From Pseudomonadaceae bacterium SI-3 (lineage in GTDB: Bacteria; Pseudomonadota; Gammaproteobacteria; Pseudomonadales; Pseudomonadaceae), in assembly GCA_004010935.1 (NCBI GenBank), contig CP026511.1, forward strand, positions 1,054,001 through 1,118,000: a DNA stretch of 64,000 bases, read 5' to 3'. Every line of letters starts with the position of its first letter. Positions within the stretch are counted from its first letter, which is position 1. This document shows positions 27,474-36,694 of the stretch, piece by piece. The notes under the pieces are model-generated. The model was not told the DNA's origin, ran no database searches, and worked only from the letters and a program-made list of their open reading frames with translations. The position numbers and the translations under genes were made by a program.

Positions 27474-29123
27474 ATGAACGTATTCGGTAACTTCAAGATA
27501 GGGACGCGTCTGATCGCGGGTTTCCTGATAGTGGTGGCACTGACCATTACCGTGGGCATGCTGGGTATACGTAACCTTGAACACGTCAGCGAGTTGTCCG
27601 ACCAGATGTATGACCGCGAGTTGATCTCGCTGAACAACATCCAGTCGGCCAATGTGCAGCTGATCTATGTTGGACGTGGTCTGCGTTCGAGCCTGCTGGC
27701 CACCAGCCTGGAGGAGCGGGACTCTTCCATCAAACTGACCCGGGACGCGATCAGCAAGATGTACGAGCACATCGAGCTCACCCGCACCAGCTTCGTGACG
27801 CCCGAAGGCATCGCCCAGTTCGAGTCGCTCAGTGAGCCGATGGCCGCCTACGTGCGGACCGTCGAGCAGGCCCTAAAGCTGCGCGAAGCCTCCAGCGAGG
27901 TGCGCCCGGCCGACGAGCTGACCGTGATGCTGCCGCAACTGCGTGAGACCGGAAACAAGGCCGACGATCTGCTGACTGCCCTGGTTGAGCGTAAGGTCGC
28001 CAATGCTAAGGAAGCCAATGAACAAATCACGAGCATCTATCTTAGCTCGCGGACCCAGATGATCGGCTTGGTGATCATCGCGGCCTTGCTGGGCTTCGGC
28101 ATCGGCATTCTGGTCACACGCAGCATTACCCGGCCGCTCAACCGCGCCGTGTCGGTTGCCGATGCGCTTGCGGCTGGCGACCTCAGTGTGCAGGTGGAAG
28201 TGAACAGCAAGGACGAGACGGGCCAGTTGCTCAACGCCATGAAGAACATGGCCGAGCGGCTGCGTAGCGTGATGGGCGATGTGCGCAGCGCTGCCGATTC
28301 CCTGTCCTCGGCTTCGGAGGAAGTCAGTGCCACCTCGCAATCGCTCAGTCAGGCGGCTAGCGAGCAGGCGGCGGGCGTCGAGCAGACCACCGCGTCGGTG
28401 GAGCAGATGTCTGCATCCATCGCGCAGAACACCGAAAGCGCCAAGATCACCGACAGCATTGCCGGCAAGGCCGCCAATGACGCCGTAGCCGGTGGCCGGG
28501 CAGTGCGCGATATGGTCGTTGCGATGAAGCAGATCGCGGACAAGATCGGCATCATCGATGACATCGCTTACCAGACGAACCTGCTGGCGCTCAACGCGGC
28601 CATCGAGGCGGCGCGGGCCGGTGATCATGGCAAAGGCTTCGCGGTGGTCGCCGCGGAAGTGCGCAAGCTGGCCGAGCGCAGCCAGGTGGCCGCGCAGGAG
28701 ATTGGTGGCGTGGCCGGCAGCAGCGTGCAGCTGGCCGAGCAGGCCGGTCGCCTGCTCGACGATATCGTGCCGAACATCCAGCGGACTTCGGACCTGGTGC
28801 AGGAAATCACCGCGGCATCCCAGGAGCAGAGCACCGGCGCGGGCCAGATCAATATCGCCATGGGGCAGATGAACCAGATCACCCAGCAGAACGCCTCGGC
28901 GTCCGAAGAGCTGGCTGCCACCTCCGAGGAGATGAACGCCCAGGCCTCGCAACTGCTGGAGCTGATCGGCTTCTTCCGTCTCGATGCGCGCGATGGGCTC
29001 GCTCAGGGCCTCGGTCGCCAGCTACAGGCACCCAGCGTCAAGCCCAGCGGCAACCGCTCGGTGCGCAGCATCCGCAAGCCGACCGCCATGGCTGATGACA
29101 GTCAGTTCGTCAGCTTCACATAA
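27474..29123 (+). CDS. Methyl-accepting chemotaxis protein, transmembrane type
   Basis: The conventional receptor of the operon, 549 residues. A first transmembrane helix lies near residues 12-31. A periplasmic four-helix-bundle sensor domain (about 32-195) follows, then a second helix ([20 protein letters not shown]) and HAMP ([24 protein letters not shown]). The signalling domain has glutamate/glutamine methylation helices ([28 protein letters not shown]) and the tip [22 protein letters not shown]. There is no C-terminal pentapeptide. The ligand is unknown; four-helix sensors commonly bind small organic acids or amino acids. It lies 12 bases after cheA and 10 before cheW. Confidence 0.94.
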   Translation: MNVFGNFKIGTRLIAGFLIVVALTITVGMLGIRNLEHVSELSDQMYDRELISLNNIQSANVQLIYVGRGLRSSLLATSLEERDSSIKLTRDAISKMYEHIELTRTSFVTPEGIAQFESLSEPMAAYVRTVEQALKLREASSEVRPADELTVMLPQLRETGNKADDLLTALVERKVANAKEANEQITSIYLSSRTQMIGLVIIAALLGFGIGILVTRSITRPLNRAVSVADALAAGDLSVQVEVNSKDETGQLLNAMKNMAERLRSVMGDVRSAADSLSSASEEVSATSQSLSQAASEQAAGVEQTTASVEQMSASIAQNTESAKITDSIAGKAANDAVAGGRAVRDMVVAMKQIADKIGIIDDIAYQTNLLALNAAIEAARAGDHGKGFAVVAAEVRKLAERSQVAAQEIGGVAGSSVQLAEQAGRLLDDIVPNIQRTSDLVQEITAASQEQSTGAGQINIAMGQMNQITQQNASASEELAATSEEMNAQASQLLELIGFFRLDARDGLAQGLGRQLQAPSVKPSGNRSVRSIRKPTAMADDSQFVSFT

Positions 29124-29133
29124 GGGGGCGCAG

Positions 29134-29649
29134 ATGAATTTTCCACAGGTAAGCGGTGCCGCCAGCACCGCGCCGGCTGACATCCAGCACCTGTCGTTCC
29201 GGGTGCGCCAGGCACGCTACGCGTTGCCGATCGAGCTGGTACGCGAAATCATCGAGTACGGGCAGATCACCGGCGTGCCGATGATGCCGGCGTGCATTCA
29301 CGGCGTGATCAACCTGCGCGGCAACGTGGTGCCGGTGCTGGACCTGGCCGCACGCTTCGGTATGGAGCGCACGGTGCCGAGCAAGCGGACCTGCATTGTG
29401 ATCATCGAGCTGGACCTGAACGATGCGCTGCAGCGCATCGGCCTGGTGGTCGATGCGGTCGACGCCGTGCTGGATATCCAGGCTGCCGACGTCGAGCCCG
29501 CACCAGGGTTCGGCGCTGGGATTCGGACAGAATTCATTGCCGGCATGGCGCGCGACGAGCGGGGTTTCACCATCATTCTGGACGTGCGCAAGGTGTTGTC
29601 GCTGGACGACATCCTGCAGATCAGCCAGGCGATGGCGCAGGCGAGCTGA
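29134..29649 (+). CDS. cheW: CheW-type coupling protein
   Basis: A 171-residue CheW adaptor linking receptors to CheA. I start at the ATG at 29134 (MNFPQVSGAAST), behind an AGGGGG binding site and just after the receptor stop; a longer frame from 28984 lies inside the receptor gene. The family blocks FRVRQARYALPIELVREIIE, GVINLRGNVVPVLDLAARFG and GLVVDAVDAVLDI are present. Confidence 0.94.
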   Translation: MNFPQVSGAASTAPADIQHLSFRVRQARYALPIELVREIIEYGQITGVPMMPACIHGVINLRGNVVPVLDLAARFGMERTVPSKRTCIVIIELDLNDALQRIGLVVDAVDAVLDIQAADVEPAPGFGAGIRTEFIAGMARDERGFTIILDVRKVLSLDDILQISQAMAQAS

Positions 29650-29651
29650 GC

Positions 29652-30458
29652 ATGCCGACGTCGAGCCTGCCGGTGCTGGGCGAGCAGGAGTTCCGGTTCC
29701 TGCAGCAGCTGATGGTCGAGGCGTCGGGTATTCATCTGAGCGACAGCAAGCGGCCGTTGGTGGCAGGCCGCCTGATGCGCCGGTTGCGGGCTCTGAACCT
29801 GAGCAGCTACCGCGACTACCTGTTGCTGCTCAAGGATCCGACGAAGCAGGCCGAGCAACGCTTGGTGATCGACCTGCTGACCACCAATGAAACCTACTTC
29901 TTTCGTGAGCCGCAGCATTTCCAGTTCCTGGCCCGTTGGCTGGACGGCCGGCGCGAGCCGTTGCGCATCTGGAGCGCCGCCTGTTCGTCGGGTGAAGAAC
30001 CCTACACCCTGGGCATGGTGCTGGCCGAGCATGGGCCGGCGGAGTGGTCGATCCTTGGCAGCGACCTCAGCCGCACGGTGCTGGAAAAGGCCGAGGCTGC
30101 GATCTATCCGCTGGACGAGGCGAGCAACTTTCCGCCTGGCTGGCTCAAGCGCCACTGCCTGCGCGGTATCGGTGAGCACGAGGGCGCCTTTCGCTTCGGT
30201 CAGGAGTTGCGGGAGCGGGTGCGCTTTCGCGAACTGAACCTGATGCGGCCGTTGCCTGAAGACATCGGCCGCTTCGATGTGATCTTCCTGCGCAACGTGC
30301 TCATTTATTTCAGCGCCGAGGACAAGCGAGCCATCGTTGCCCGCCTGATCGAACGCCTGCGCGTCGGCGGCTTGCTGTTTATCGGCCATGCGGAAAGCCT
30401 GCATGGGTTCGGACTGCCGCTGCGCAGCGTCGCTTCTTCGGTATTCGAGCGCCTATGA
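29652..30458 (+). CDS. cheR: CheR receptor methyltransferase
   Basis: Methylates receptor glutamates using S-adenosylmethionine. The start is the ATG at 29652, two bases past cheW, giving 268 residues. The N-terminal CheR helical domain contains LMRRLRALNLSSYRDYL; the conserved TNETYFFREPQHF and the SAM-binding WSAACSSGEEPYTLGM follow, then DVIFLRNVLIYF. The last four bases overlap cheD. No TPR extension is present. With CheD and CheB it forms a full adaptation set. Confidence 0.95.
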   Translation: MPTSSLPVLGEQEFRFLQQLMVEASGIHLSDSKRPLVAGRLMRRLRALNLSSYRDYLLLLKDPTKQAEQRLVIDLLTTNETYFFREPQHFQFLARWLDGRREPLRIWSAACSSGEEPYTLGMVLAEHGPAEWSILGSDLSRTVLEKAEAAIYPLDEASNFPPGWLKRHCLRGIGEHEGAFRFGQELRERVRFRELNLMRPLPEDIGRFDVIFLRNVLIYFSAEDKRAIVARLIERLRVGGLLFIGHAESLHGFGLPLRSVASSVFERL

Positions 30459-30934
30459 CCGCGCCTCGTTTTCTCATGCCTGGCGAGTACTTGTTCGGTC
30501 CGCTTCAGGAGCCGGTGGCCACGCTGCTTGGCTCGTGTGTCGCCGTTACCCTGTGGCATCCGCGGTGTCGCCTGCTTGCCGTAAGCCATTTCGTCGTGCC
30601 CCGCAGCGCCTCCGACCAGGATGACACGCGCACCGGCGAAGCGGTGTTCGCGCGGCTGCAGCGCGACATGGTTAGCCACCGCACCGCGCCGGAGGAATAC
30701 CGCAAAGGGCTCTATGGTGGCGGCACCTGCTTGCAGCCAGGCCGGCGCAACAGCCTGCAGATCGGGCTGATGAATATCGCGTTCGCCCGTGAGCAGTTCG
30801 CCTTGCTCGGTTGGCGCGTCGACGATGAGCAGCTCGGTGGCTTGGGTTATCGACGATTGTCAGTCGATGGCCGAGACGGACGCCTGAGCTGTCAGTCGTT
30901 CACCACGGCCAACCTGCTGGAGGGCACCGCATGA
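30455..30934 (+). CDS. cheD: CheD receptor glutamine deamidase
   Basis: Deamidates receptor glutamines to glutamates. The 159 residues contain the catalytic Cys28 in TLLGSCVAV with the nearby Thr23, and the catalytic His45 in AVSHFVVP. The later GLYGGGTC and [14 protein letters not shown] blocks are typical. The ATG overlaps the cheR stop and its end overlaps cheB, so cheR-cheD-cheB are translationally coupled. A cheD gene in the operon is typical of the Pseudomonas che2-like and Vibrio cluster III-like systems. Confidence 0.93.
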   Translation: MTAPRFLMPGEYLFGPLQEPVATLLGSCVAVTLWHPRCRLLAVSHFVVPRSASDQDDTRTGEAVFARLQRDMVSHRTAPEEYRKGLYGGGTCLQPGRRNSLQIGLMNIAFAREQFALLGWRVDDEQLGGLGYRRLSVDGRDGRLSCQSFTTANLLEGTA

Positions 30935-31986
30935 TCAAGGTGTTTATCGTCGATGACTCAGCACTGGTGCGGCAGGTCTTGTCGGCCTGTCTGGAAAGCC
31001 ATCCGAATATCGAGGTGATTGGACAGGCGGCCGACCCACTGTTCGCGCTGGAGAAGATGCAGCGCAACTGGCCCGATGTGCTGGTGCTCGACGTCGAAAT
31101 GCCGCGCATGGACGGCATCACCTTTCTGCGTAAGCTGATGGCCGAGCGGCCGACACCGACCATCATCTGTTCGACCCTGACCGAGGCGGGCGCGGCCATC
31201 ACGCTCGAAGCGTTTGCAGCGGGCGCCGTTGGCGTTTTCACCAAGGCGCGACTCGGTCTTAAAGACAGTCTGCTGCAGCTCTCCAGCGACCTGATTAAAC
31301 AAATCCAGCAGGCCGCCGCGACCCGTCCACGGGTGGTGGCTGCACGCACCGCGACGGTAGCGGCACCGGCGCGCCCGGCGGAGCCGACCAGCAACGCCCT
31401 GACCACCACCGACAGGGTCGTTGCCCTGGGTACGTCCACTGGCGGCACCCAGGCTCTGGAGCTGGTGCTCAAACAGCTGCGCGTCGATTCGCCGGGCATC
31501 GTGATCGTCCAGCACATGCCAGAAAAATTCACTGCCGCCTTCGCTCAGCGTCTCGACAGCCTCTGCCAGATCGAGGTGCGTGAGGCCCGCCATCTGGATC
31601 GCGTGCGCTCTGGGCTGGCGCTAGTGGCACCCGGCGGCAAGCACATGCAGCTGAAACGCAGCGGCGCGCAGTATTTCGTCGAGGTGCTCGACGGGCCTCC
31701 AGTCAACCGGCACAAGCCGTCAGTGGACGTGCTGTTTCGCTCTGTCGCCCGACATGCCGGGCATAACGCGCTGGGTGTGATCATGACCGGCATGGGCGAC
31801 GACGGCGCCCGTGGACTGCTGGCCATGCGCGAAGCCGGCGCCCGCACGGTGGCCCAGGACGAAGCCAGCTGTGTCGTTTTCGGAATGCCCAAGGAGGCCT
31901 TGCAGCTGGGTGCGGCGCAGTGCACCGAGTCGCTGGAAAACTTGTCTCGCCTGATCACCGACTATGCACGCGCACCGCTTGCATGA
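30931..31986 (+). CDS. cheB: CheB receptor methylesterase
   Basis: Removes receptor methyl groups when its receiver is phosphorylated by CheA. The 351 residues have a receiver with Asp54 ([12 protein letters not shown]), a linker (about 125-160), and the esterase domain with the Ser-His-Asp triad: serine in [12 protein letters not shown], histidine in [11 protein letters not shown] and aspartate in [11 protein letters not shown]. It overlaps cheD by four bases and is the last gene of the nine-gene operon. Confidence 0.96.
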   Translation: MIKVFIVDDSALVRQVLSACLESHPNIEVIGQAADPLFALEKMQRNWPDVLVLDVEMPRMDGITFLRKLMAERPTPTIICSTLTEAGAAITLEAFAAGAVGVFTKARLGLKDSLLQLSSDLIKQIQQAAATRPRVVAARTATVAAPARPAEPTSNALTTTDRVVALGTSTGGTQALELVLKQLRVDSPGIVIVQHMPEKFTAAFAQRLDSLCQIEVREARHLDRVRSGLALVAPGGKHMQLKRSGAQYFVEVLDGPPVNRHKPSVDVLFRSVARHAGHNALGVIMTGMGDDGARGLLAMREAGARTVAQDEASCVVFGMPKEALQLGAAQCTESLENLSRLITDYARAPLA

Positions 31987-32092
31987 CGGCGGTTGCGCTT
32001 GGCGGGTACGCCGGTGTGATTAGAGACCTGCTTTGCTGCGTGAAGGGACTCCGCCTAAGATCACGGACGCTTCTGCACACAAGGGCAACAAG

Positions 32093-33043
32093 GTGAAGAT
32101 CGTTCTGCAACTGGTGACTGCCGTAGTCGTACTGCTCTTCCTGATCATTGCGGTGCTGGTGGCGCTCAGCTGGGCGCCGCCACGACCGGTCGAAAGCCTG
32201 ACCGAACGCTGGGCGCCGGAACCGTCCGGATTCGTCGAGGTGTCCGGCATGCAGGTGCATGTTCGTGACGAGGGGCAACGTGATGATCCCGCTCCGCTGG
32301 TACTGCTGCACGGCACCTCGGCGAGCCTGCATACCTGGGAAGCGGTGGTCGACGAACTGAAGCAGCAGCGGCGGGTGATCAGCCTCGACCTGCCGGGCTT
32401 CGGTTTGACCGGCCCCTTTCCCGACGGCGACTACCGCATGCGCCATTACGTCGACTTCCTCTCGACATTCCTGGACAGGCTGAACGTGGAGCGAGCAGTG
32501 CTCGTCGGCAACAGCTTTGGTGGCCAGCTCGCCTGGGAAATGGCGCTGGACCAGCCTAGGCGTGTTGAGCGACTGGTACTGATCGATGCGGCAGGTTACC
32601 CGCGCCAGTCGACCTCAGTGCCGATCGGTTTCAAGCTTGCGGGCATTCCGGGTTTGGCGCCGCTGATGGCCAACATACTCCCGCGGCGGTTGGTTGAGTC
32701 CAGCACGCGCAGCGTCTATGGCGATCCAGGCAAAGTGACGCCGGAGCTGGTTGATCGCTACTACGAGCTGACCCTGCGTGAAGGCAATCGTGAGGCGCTG
32801 CGCGAACGGTTCAAGCAGGTGCCGGCAGTCGACAATTCTAAGCGGATCGCATCGATCCAGACGCCGACGCTGATCATCTGGGGCGGGCGCGACGGGTTGA
32901 TTCCGCCGCTCAATGCGCGCCGCTTCAAGGACGACATCGCAGGCAGCGAGTTGGTCATGTTCGACGACCTCGGTCACGTTCCGCAGGAGGAGGCCCCGTC
33001 GCGAGTCGCCGCGGCCATCCGGGCGTTCCTGCCGCAGCCCTGA
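32093..33043 (+). CDS. Alpha/beta-fold hydrolase, membrane-anchored
   Basis: About 316 residues from the GTG at 32093 (VKIVLQLVTAV), which has AAGGG seven bases before it; the TTG at 32033 is a weaker choice. A single hydrophobic helix at the N-terminus anchors a hydrolase domain. HGTSASLHTW supplies the oxyanion region, Ser lies in the elbow GNSFGG, Asp in WGGRDGLIP and His in LGHVPQEE. The substrate is unknown. The gene lies 106 bases past cheB and 135 before the dehydrogenase gene. Confidence 0.88.
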   Translation: MKIVLQLVTAVVVLLFLIIAVLVALSWAPPRPVESLTERWAPEPSGFVEVSGMQVHVRDEGQRDDPAPLVLLHGTSASLHTWEAVVDELKQQRRVISLDLPGFGLTGPFPDGDYRMRHYVDFLSTFLDRLNVERAVLVGNSFGGQLAWEMALDQPRRVERLVLIDAAGYPRQSTSVPIGFKLAGIPGLAPLMANILPRRLVESSTRSVYGDPGKVTPELVDRYYELTLREGNREALRERFKQVPAVDNSKRIASIQTPTLIIWGGRDGLIPPLNARRFKDDIAGSELVMFDDLGHVPQEEAPSRVAAAIRAFLPQP

Positions 33044-33177
33044 CGCTGGTACATCATCCCGCAGCCTTATGTTCGGGCATTCATTCGCGGCCGTTTGATT
33101 GTGGACGGCTGTGGCCTCGTCGACACTCGCCACAGACTTTGCGACGCATCCAACAATAATCCGCTGGAGGAATATCC

Positions 33178-34089
33178 ATGAGTGACGCCATTCGCTTCGA
33201 AGACAAGGTGGTCATCGTGACCGGTGCCGGTGGTGGACTCGGCCGCGCGCATGCGCTGCTGTTCGCCCGCCATGGCGCCAAGGTGGTGGTCAACGACCTG
33301 GGCGGCAGTGCCCAGGGCGAGGGCGCCAACGCCTCGGCAGCCGATCGCGTCGTCGAGGAAATCCGCCAGGCCGGCGGCACTGCGGTGGCCAATCATGACT
33401 CGGTGACCGAGGGCGACAAAATCGTCCAGCACGCGCTGGACAGCTTCGGCCGCATCGATGTGGTGGTGAACAATGCCGGCATCCTGCGCGACAAGACCTT
33501 TCACAAGATGGAAGACGCCGACTGGGATCTGGTCTATCGGGTGCACGTCGAAGGCGCTTACAAGGTGACCCGTGCCGCCTGGCCACACATGCGCGAGCAA
33601 GGTTACGGCCGAGTGATCTTCACCGCCTCGACCTCCGGCATCTACGGCAACTTCGGTCAGTCCAACTACGGCATGGCCAAGCTGGGTTTGTACGGCCTGA
33701 CCCGCACACTCGCCCTAGAAGGGCGCAAGAACAACATTCTGGTCAACGCCATCGCGCCGACCGGCGGCACGCGCATGACCGAGGGGCTGATCCCGCCGCA
33801 GGTTTTCGAGCAGCTCAAGCCTGAGCTGGTCAGCCCGCTGGTAGTCTTTCTCGCCAGCGAGCAATGCCAGGAAACTTCCGGCCTGTTCGAGGTCGGCGGT
33901 GGCTGGATGGGCAAGGTGCGCTGGGAGCGGAGCCTGGGTGCCGGTTTCGATCCGAAGGCCGGCTTTGATGCCGAGGACGTTGCCGATCATTGGCAGCAGA
34001 TCTGCAATTTCGACAACGCGGCGCATCCGGCCGACAACATGGAAGCGTTGAAGGAAATGATGGCGAACCTGCAAAAGTACGCCGGTTAA
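33178..34089 (+). CDS. MFE-2-type short-chain dehydrogenase (3-hydroxyacyl-CoA dehydrogenase-like)
   Basis: A 303-residue short-chain dehydrogenase, with the glycine-rich cofactor motif VTGAGGGLGRAHA and the NDLGGS block. The catalytic serine is in ASTSGIYGN, and Tyr and Lys in SNYGMAKLG. The extended C-terminus with AGFDPKAGFDAEDVADHW resembles the (3R)-hydroxyacyl-CoA dehydrogenase part of eukaryotic multifunctional enzyme 2, so a role in fatty or branched acyl-CoA oxidation is likely. A GGAGGAA binding site precedes the ATG. The exact substrate is inference. Confidence 0.88.
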   Translation: MSDAIRFEDKVVIVTGAGGGLGRAHALLFARHGAKVVVNDLGGSAQGEGANASAADRVVEEIRQAGGTAVANHDSVTEGDKIVQHALDSFGRIDVVVNNAGILRDKTFHKMEDADWDLVYRVHVEGAYKVTRAAWPHMREQGYGRVIFTASTSGIYGNFGQSNYGMAKLGLYGLTRTLALEGRKNNILVNAIAPTGGTRMTEGLIPPQVFEQLKPELVSPLVVFLASEQCQETSGLFEVGGGWMGKVRWERSLGAGFDPKAGFDAEDVADHWQQICNFDNAAHPADNMEALKEMMANLQKYAG

Positions 34090-34110
34090 GCTGCTGGCCA
34101 CTGCGGTCGC

Positions 34111-34149
34111 TTGAGCTGCAGAAGCGCCTGGCACGCTTCTGCAGCTCAA
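34111..34149 (+). terminator. Strong stem-loop after the dehydrogenase gene
   Basis: A perfect 16-bp inverted repeat (34111-34126 with 34134-34149) and a 7-base loop, followed on the plus strand by TGAGCTTTTCT. It lies between convergent genes and probably terminates the plus-strand transcript; it may also act on the minus strand. Confidence 0.75.
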
Positions 34150-34164
34150 TGAGCTTTTCTCGTA

Positions 34165-35898
34165 TCAGGCGGATGGTTCGGCTGCTGCCGGCGCCGGTAA
34201 CAGGCGCAAGGCTTTTGCCCGAGCCTGGATCAGATTGCGCACGTAGTACAGCTGCCCTTCAAGCGGATGAATGCCAGCGCGGCGCAGCTTGAGCCGTAAC
34301 CGGACATTGCTGCCGGACAGAATCAATGCGATGCCTTGCTTGCGGTAGTCCAGTAGAACGTTTTCCAGCGCTGCCAGGGCGGTCATGTCCATCATCGGCA
34401 CGCCGCTGATGTCGACGATGACGATCTTCACGTCTGGATTGAATCGCCGCAGCACGCTCAATGCCTTTTCGGCGGCGCCGAAGAACAGCGGGCCACGAAT
34501 CGCATAGGCAGCGACGTGTTCGGGCAGGTCTCGGAGGACGGGGCTTTGCCCAAGATTCAGGCGGGTGGTGTCGGTCAGCTCGCTCATGCGTTTGATGAAC
34601 AGCCCGGCCGCGAGCAACAGCCCCACGCCCACCGCCAGCACCATGTCGAACAGGACGGTCAGGCTCAGGCAGGTCAGTAGTACCAACACATCGCTGCGTG
34701 GTGCTATTCGCAGTGTCTTGAAGACGTGCGGTGCTTCGCTCATGTTCCAGGCCACCATTAGCAGCAGCGCCGCCAGGGCGGCCATCGGCAGATAGCTGAA
34801 CAGCGGTGCCAGCCAGAGGATTGCCACCAGCACCACGCCCGCGTGAATGATCGCCGCCAGTGGTGAGAACGCGCCGGCGCGTACGTTGGTGGCGGTGCGC
34901 GCAATGGCAGCGGTCGCCGTGATGCCGCCGAACAGCGGGGCGACCAGGTTGCCGATGCCTTGACCCAGCAGCTCGGCGTTCGGGTCGTGGTTGCCGCCGG
35001 CCATGCCGTCGGCGACCACCGCACAGAGCAGGGATTCGATGGCGCCGAGCATGGCAATGGCGAACGCCGGCGCCAACAGTTGGTGAAACAGCTCGAAGCT
35101 CAGCACCAGCGGTTGACCGTCAGGGCCGGGCAACAGCCATGGCCAGGCGAAATCCGGGAGGAACGGTGGAATGCCGGGATGCACCACATCCTCGACCACA
35201 TAGCTGAAGCGCTCACCAAGCGTGGCGACGGTAAGGCCAGCCGATTCCAGCGCCATTGCGACGAGTGCACCAACGACGAGGGCAACCAGATGGCCTGGCA
35301 CTTTGGGTACCAGACGCGGCCAGACGATCAAGACGCCCAGGCAAAGCAGGCCGACAAGTGCGTCACCCAGCTGCGCGCTGGGCAGGGCACGCACCAGCAA
35401 GCTGAGCTGCTCCGCATAGTGTTGCGGCTGCTCGGTCAACGTCAGGCCGAATATGTCCTTGAGCTGGAGGGTCGCGATGACGATGCCGATGCCTGCAGTG
35501 AAACCAAGCGTGACGGGGTAGGGCACAAACGCGATCAATCTACCGGCACGCAACAGCCCGAGCGCGATCAGGATCAGCCCGGCGAGCATGGTGCAGAGCA
35601 GCAACCCGCCGAGGCCGAATTGCTGGGTAATCGGCAGGAGGATGACGACGAAGGCTGCGGTAGGACCGGACACGTTGAACCGCGAGCCTCCGGTCAAGGC
35701 AATCAAGGGTGCAGCAACCAGCACCGTATACAGGCCGTGCTGCGGCGCAACACCTACCGCTATCGCCAACGCCATGGCCAAGGGGATGGCGATAATGCCC
35801 ACCGTCAAGCCGGCCGTGATGTCGCCGCGCAATGCGGGCACTCCGTAGCCCGAACGCAGGGTTTGACGCCAGGCAGCGAACAACGGCGGAAGCTTCAT
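34165..35898 (-). CDS. SulP-family anion transporter
   Basis: Inner-membrane permease of the SulP/SLC26 family, about 577 residues from the ATG at 35898 (MKLPPLFAAWRQ). The transport domain has ALRGDITAGLTVGIIAIPLAMALAI, the GGSRFNVSGPTAAFVV consensus and PELLG-like repeat segments (NAELLGQGIGN). A cytoplasmic STAS domain ends the protein (VKIVIVDISGVPMMDMTALAALENVL). Members carry sulfate, bicarbonate or dicarboxylates; the substrate cannot be read from sequence. Confidence 0.9.
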   Translation of the reverse strand: MKLPPLFAAWRQTLRSGYGVPALRGDITAGLTVGIIAIPLAMALAIAVGVAPQHGLYTVLVAAPLIALTGGSRFNVSGPTAAFVVILLPITQQFGLGGLLLCTMLAGLILIALGLLRAGRLIAFVPYPVTLGFTAGIGIVIATLQLKDIFGLTLTEQPQHYAEQLSLLVRALPSAQLGDALVGLLCLGVLIVWPRLVPKVPGHLVALVVGALVAMALESAGLTVATLGERFSYVVEDVVHPGIPPFLPDFAWPWLLPGPDGQPLVLSFELFHQLLAPAFAIAMLGAIESLLCAVVADGMAGGNHDPNAELLGQGIGNLVAPLFGGITATAAIARTATNVRAGAFSPLAAIIHAGVVLVAILWLAPLFSYLPMAALAALLLMVAWNMSEAPHVFKTLRIAPRSDVLVLLTCLSLTVLFDMVLAVGVGLLLAAGLFIKRMSELTDTTRLNLGQSPVLRDLPEHVAAYAIRGPLFFGAAEKALSVLRRFNPDVKIVIVDISGVPMMDMTALAALENVLLDYRKQGIALILSGSNVRLRLKLRRAGIHPLEGQLYYVRNLIQARAKALRLLPAPAAAEPSA

Positions 35899-36092
35899 CC
35901 CAGACACTCCATGTGCGCAAAGCGCCAGTATAAGCACTGGCTATACCGCCGGGCCTGCAAGAACGCAACATCGCGGTTAAATCGCAGATTTTCGTGTACG
36001 ACCTTGGTCTTATCGGCCTTTGGCGCGTTGAGTGCGCCGGTCGTGCAGAGTAAACTGCCGCCCCCGAAAGGCCCCGTCGAACCGGAGAAACC

Positions 36093-36380
36093 ATGCGTAA
36101 AGACAAGAAGAAGGTGATCGGCGAGGAAGTCAGCGACGAGTCGATCAAGTTGTTTCTCGAGCCGGAACCGGCTGACGACACGCCGCCTTCGTTGCACAAG
36201 CTGACCAAGGCGTATCGCGGTTTGCGGGTCGATGATTTCGAGCGTTTTCTCGGATTCTTTGTCCAAGCGGGGTATGACCTGAATGCGAAGGATGCCAAGG
36301 GGCAAGACTTTGTAGCCTTGATCGCGGATCAGCGCCAAGCCGAGCCCTATATCGAGCTGATCGAGGCCGCGCGCGGCTGA
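36093..36380 (+). CDS. PA4642-family protein
   Basis: A 95-residue protein of the small family seen next to mqoB in Pseudomonas (PA4642-like), of unknown function. It is acidic and lysine-rich (MRKDKKKVIGEEVSDES) with a C-terminal ankyrin-like segment (VQAGYDLNAKDAKGQDFVALI). GGAGAAACC precedes the ATG. Its place just before mqo agrees with the P. aeruginosa order, supporting that it is real and conserved. Confidence 0.8.
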   Translation: MRKDKKKVIGEEVSDESIKLFLEPEPADDTPPSLHKLTKAYRGLRVDDFERFLGFFVQAGYDLNAKDAKGQDFVALIADQRQAEPYIELIEAARG

Positions 36381-36694
36381 GCTCGTCTGTAACCGTCGAG
36401 CTTCAAGCATGACCTGGCTGAGCAATCGGCAGCCGCAATAGATTTTCTCGCTGCACGCGTCCCGTAGAGCCCAGGCTAGTCGCCCCGCTCCGGGAAGCAG
36501 AGGCGCGAGAGGGAGGAGGCCAAAAGCCGCTCTCCCGACAGCGGGTAGGGGCTTTCGAGTTCTCCTGCCTTCGGGCACAAGCCCGAGCAGCGGTATAGAA
36601 ACTTGCTCCGTTTCTAGTCGCCAGGCTGGTGGTTCTACATGATCGCGTACTGCGGTCGTGACAGTTTAATGCTGTGATTCTGGAGAACGCGTTA
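36381..36694 (+). other. Leader region of mqo with two hairpins
   Basis: No gene seen in these 314 bases. A stem-loop lies at 36565-36590 (TCGGGC 36571-36576, loop ACAA, GCCCGA). A second one is at 36596-36616 (TAGAAAC and GTTTCTA, 7-base loop). Both are about 80-130 bases before the mqo start, so they may sit in its 5' untranslated region or be part of a small RNA. No T-run follows. Confidence 0.4.
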
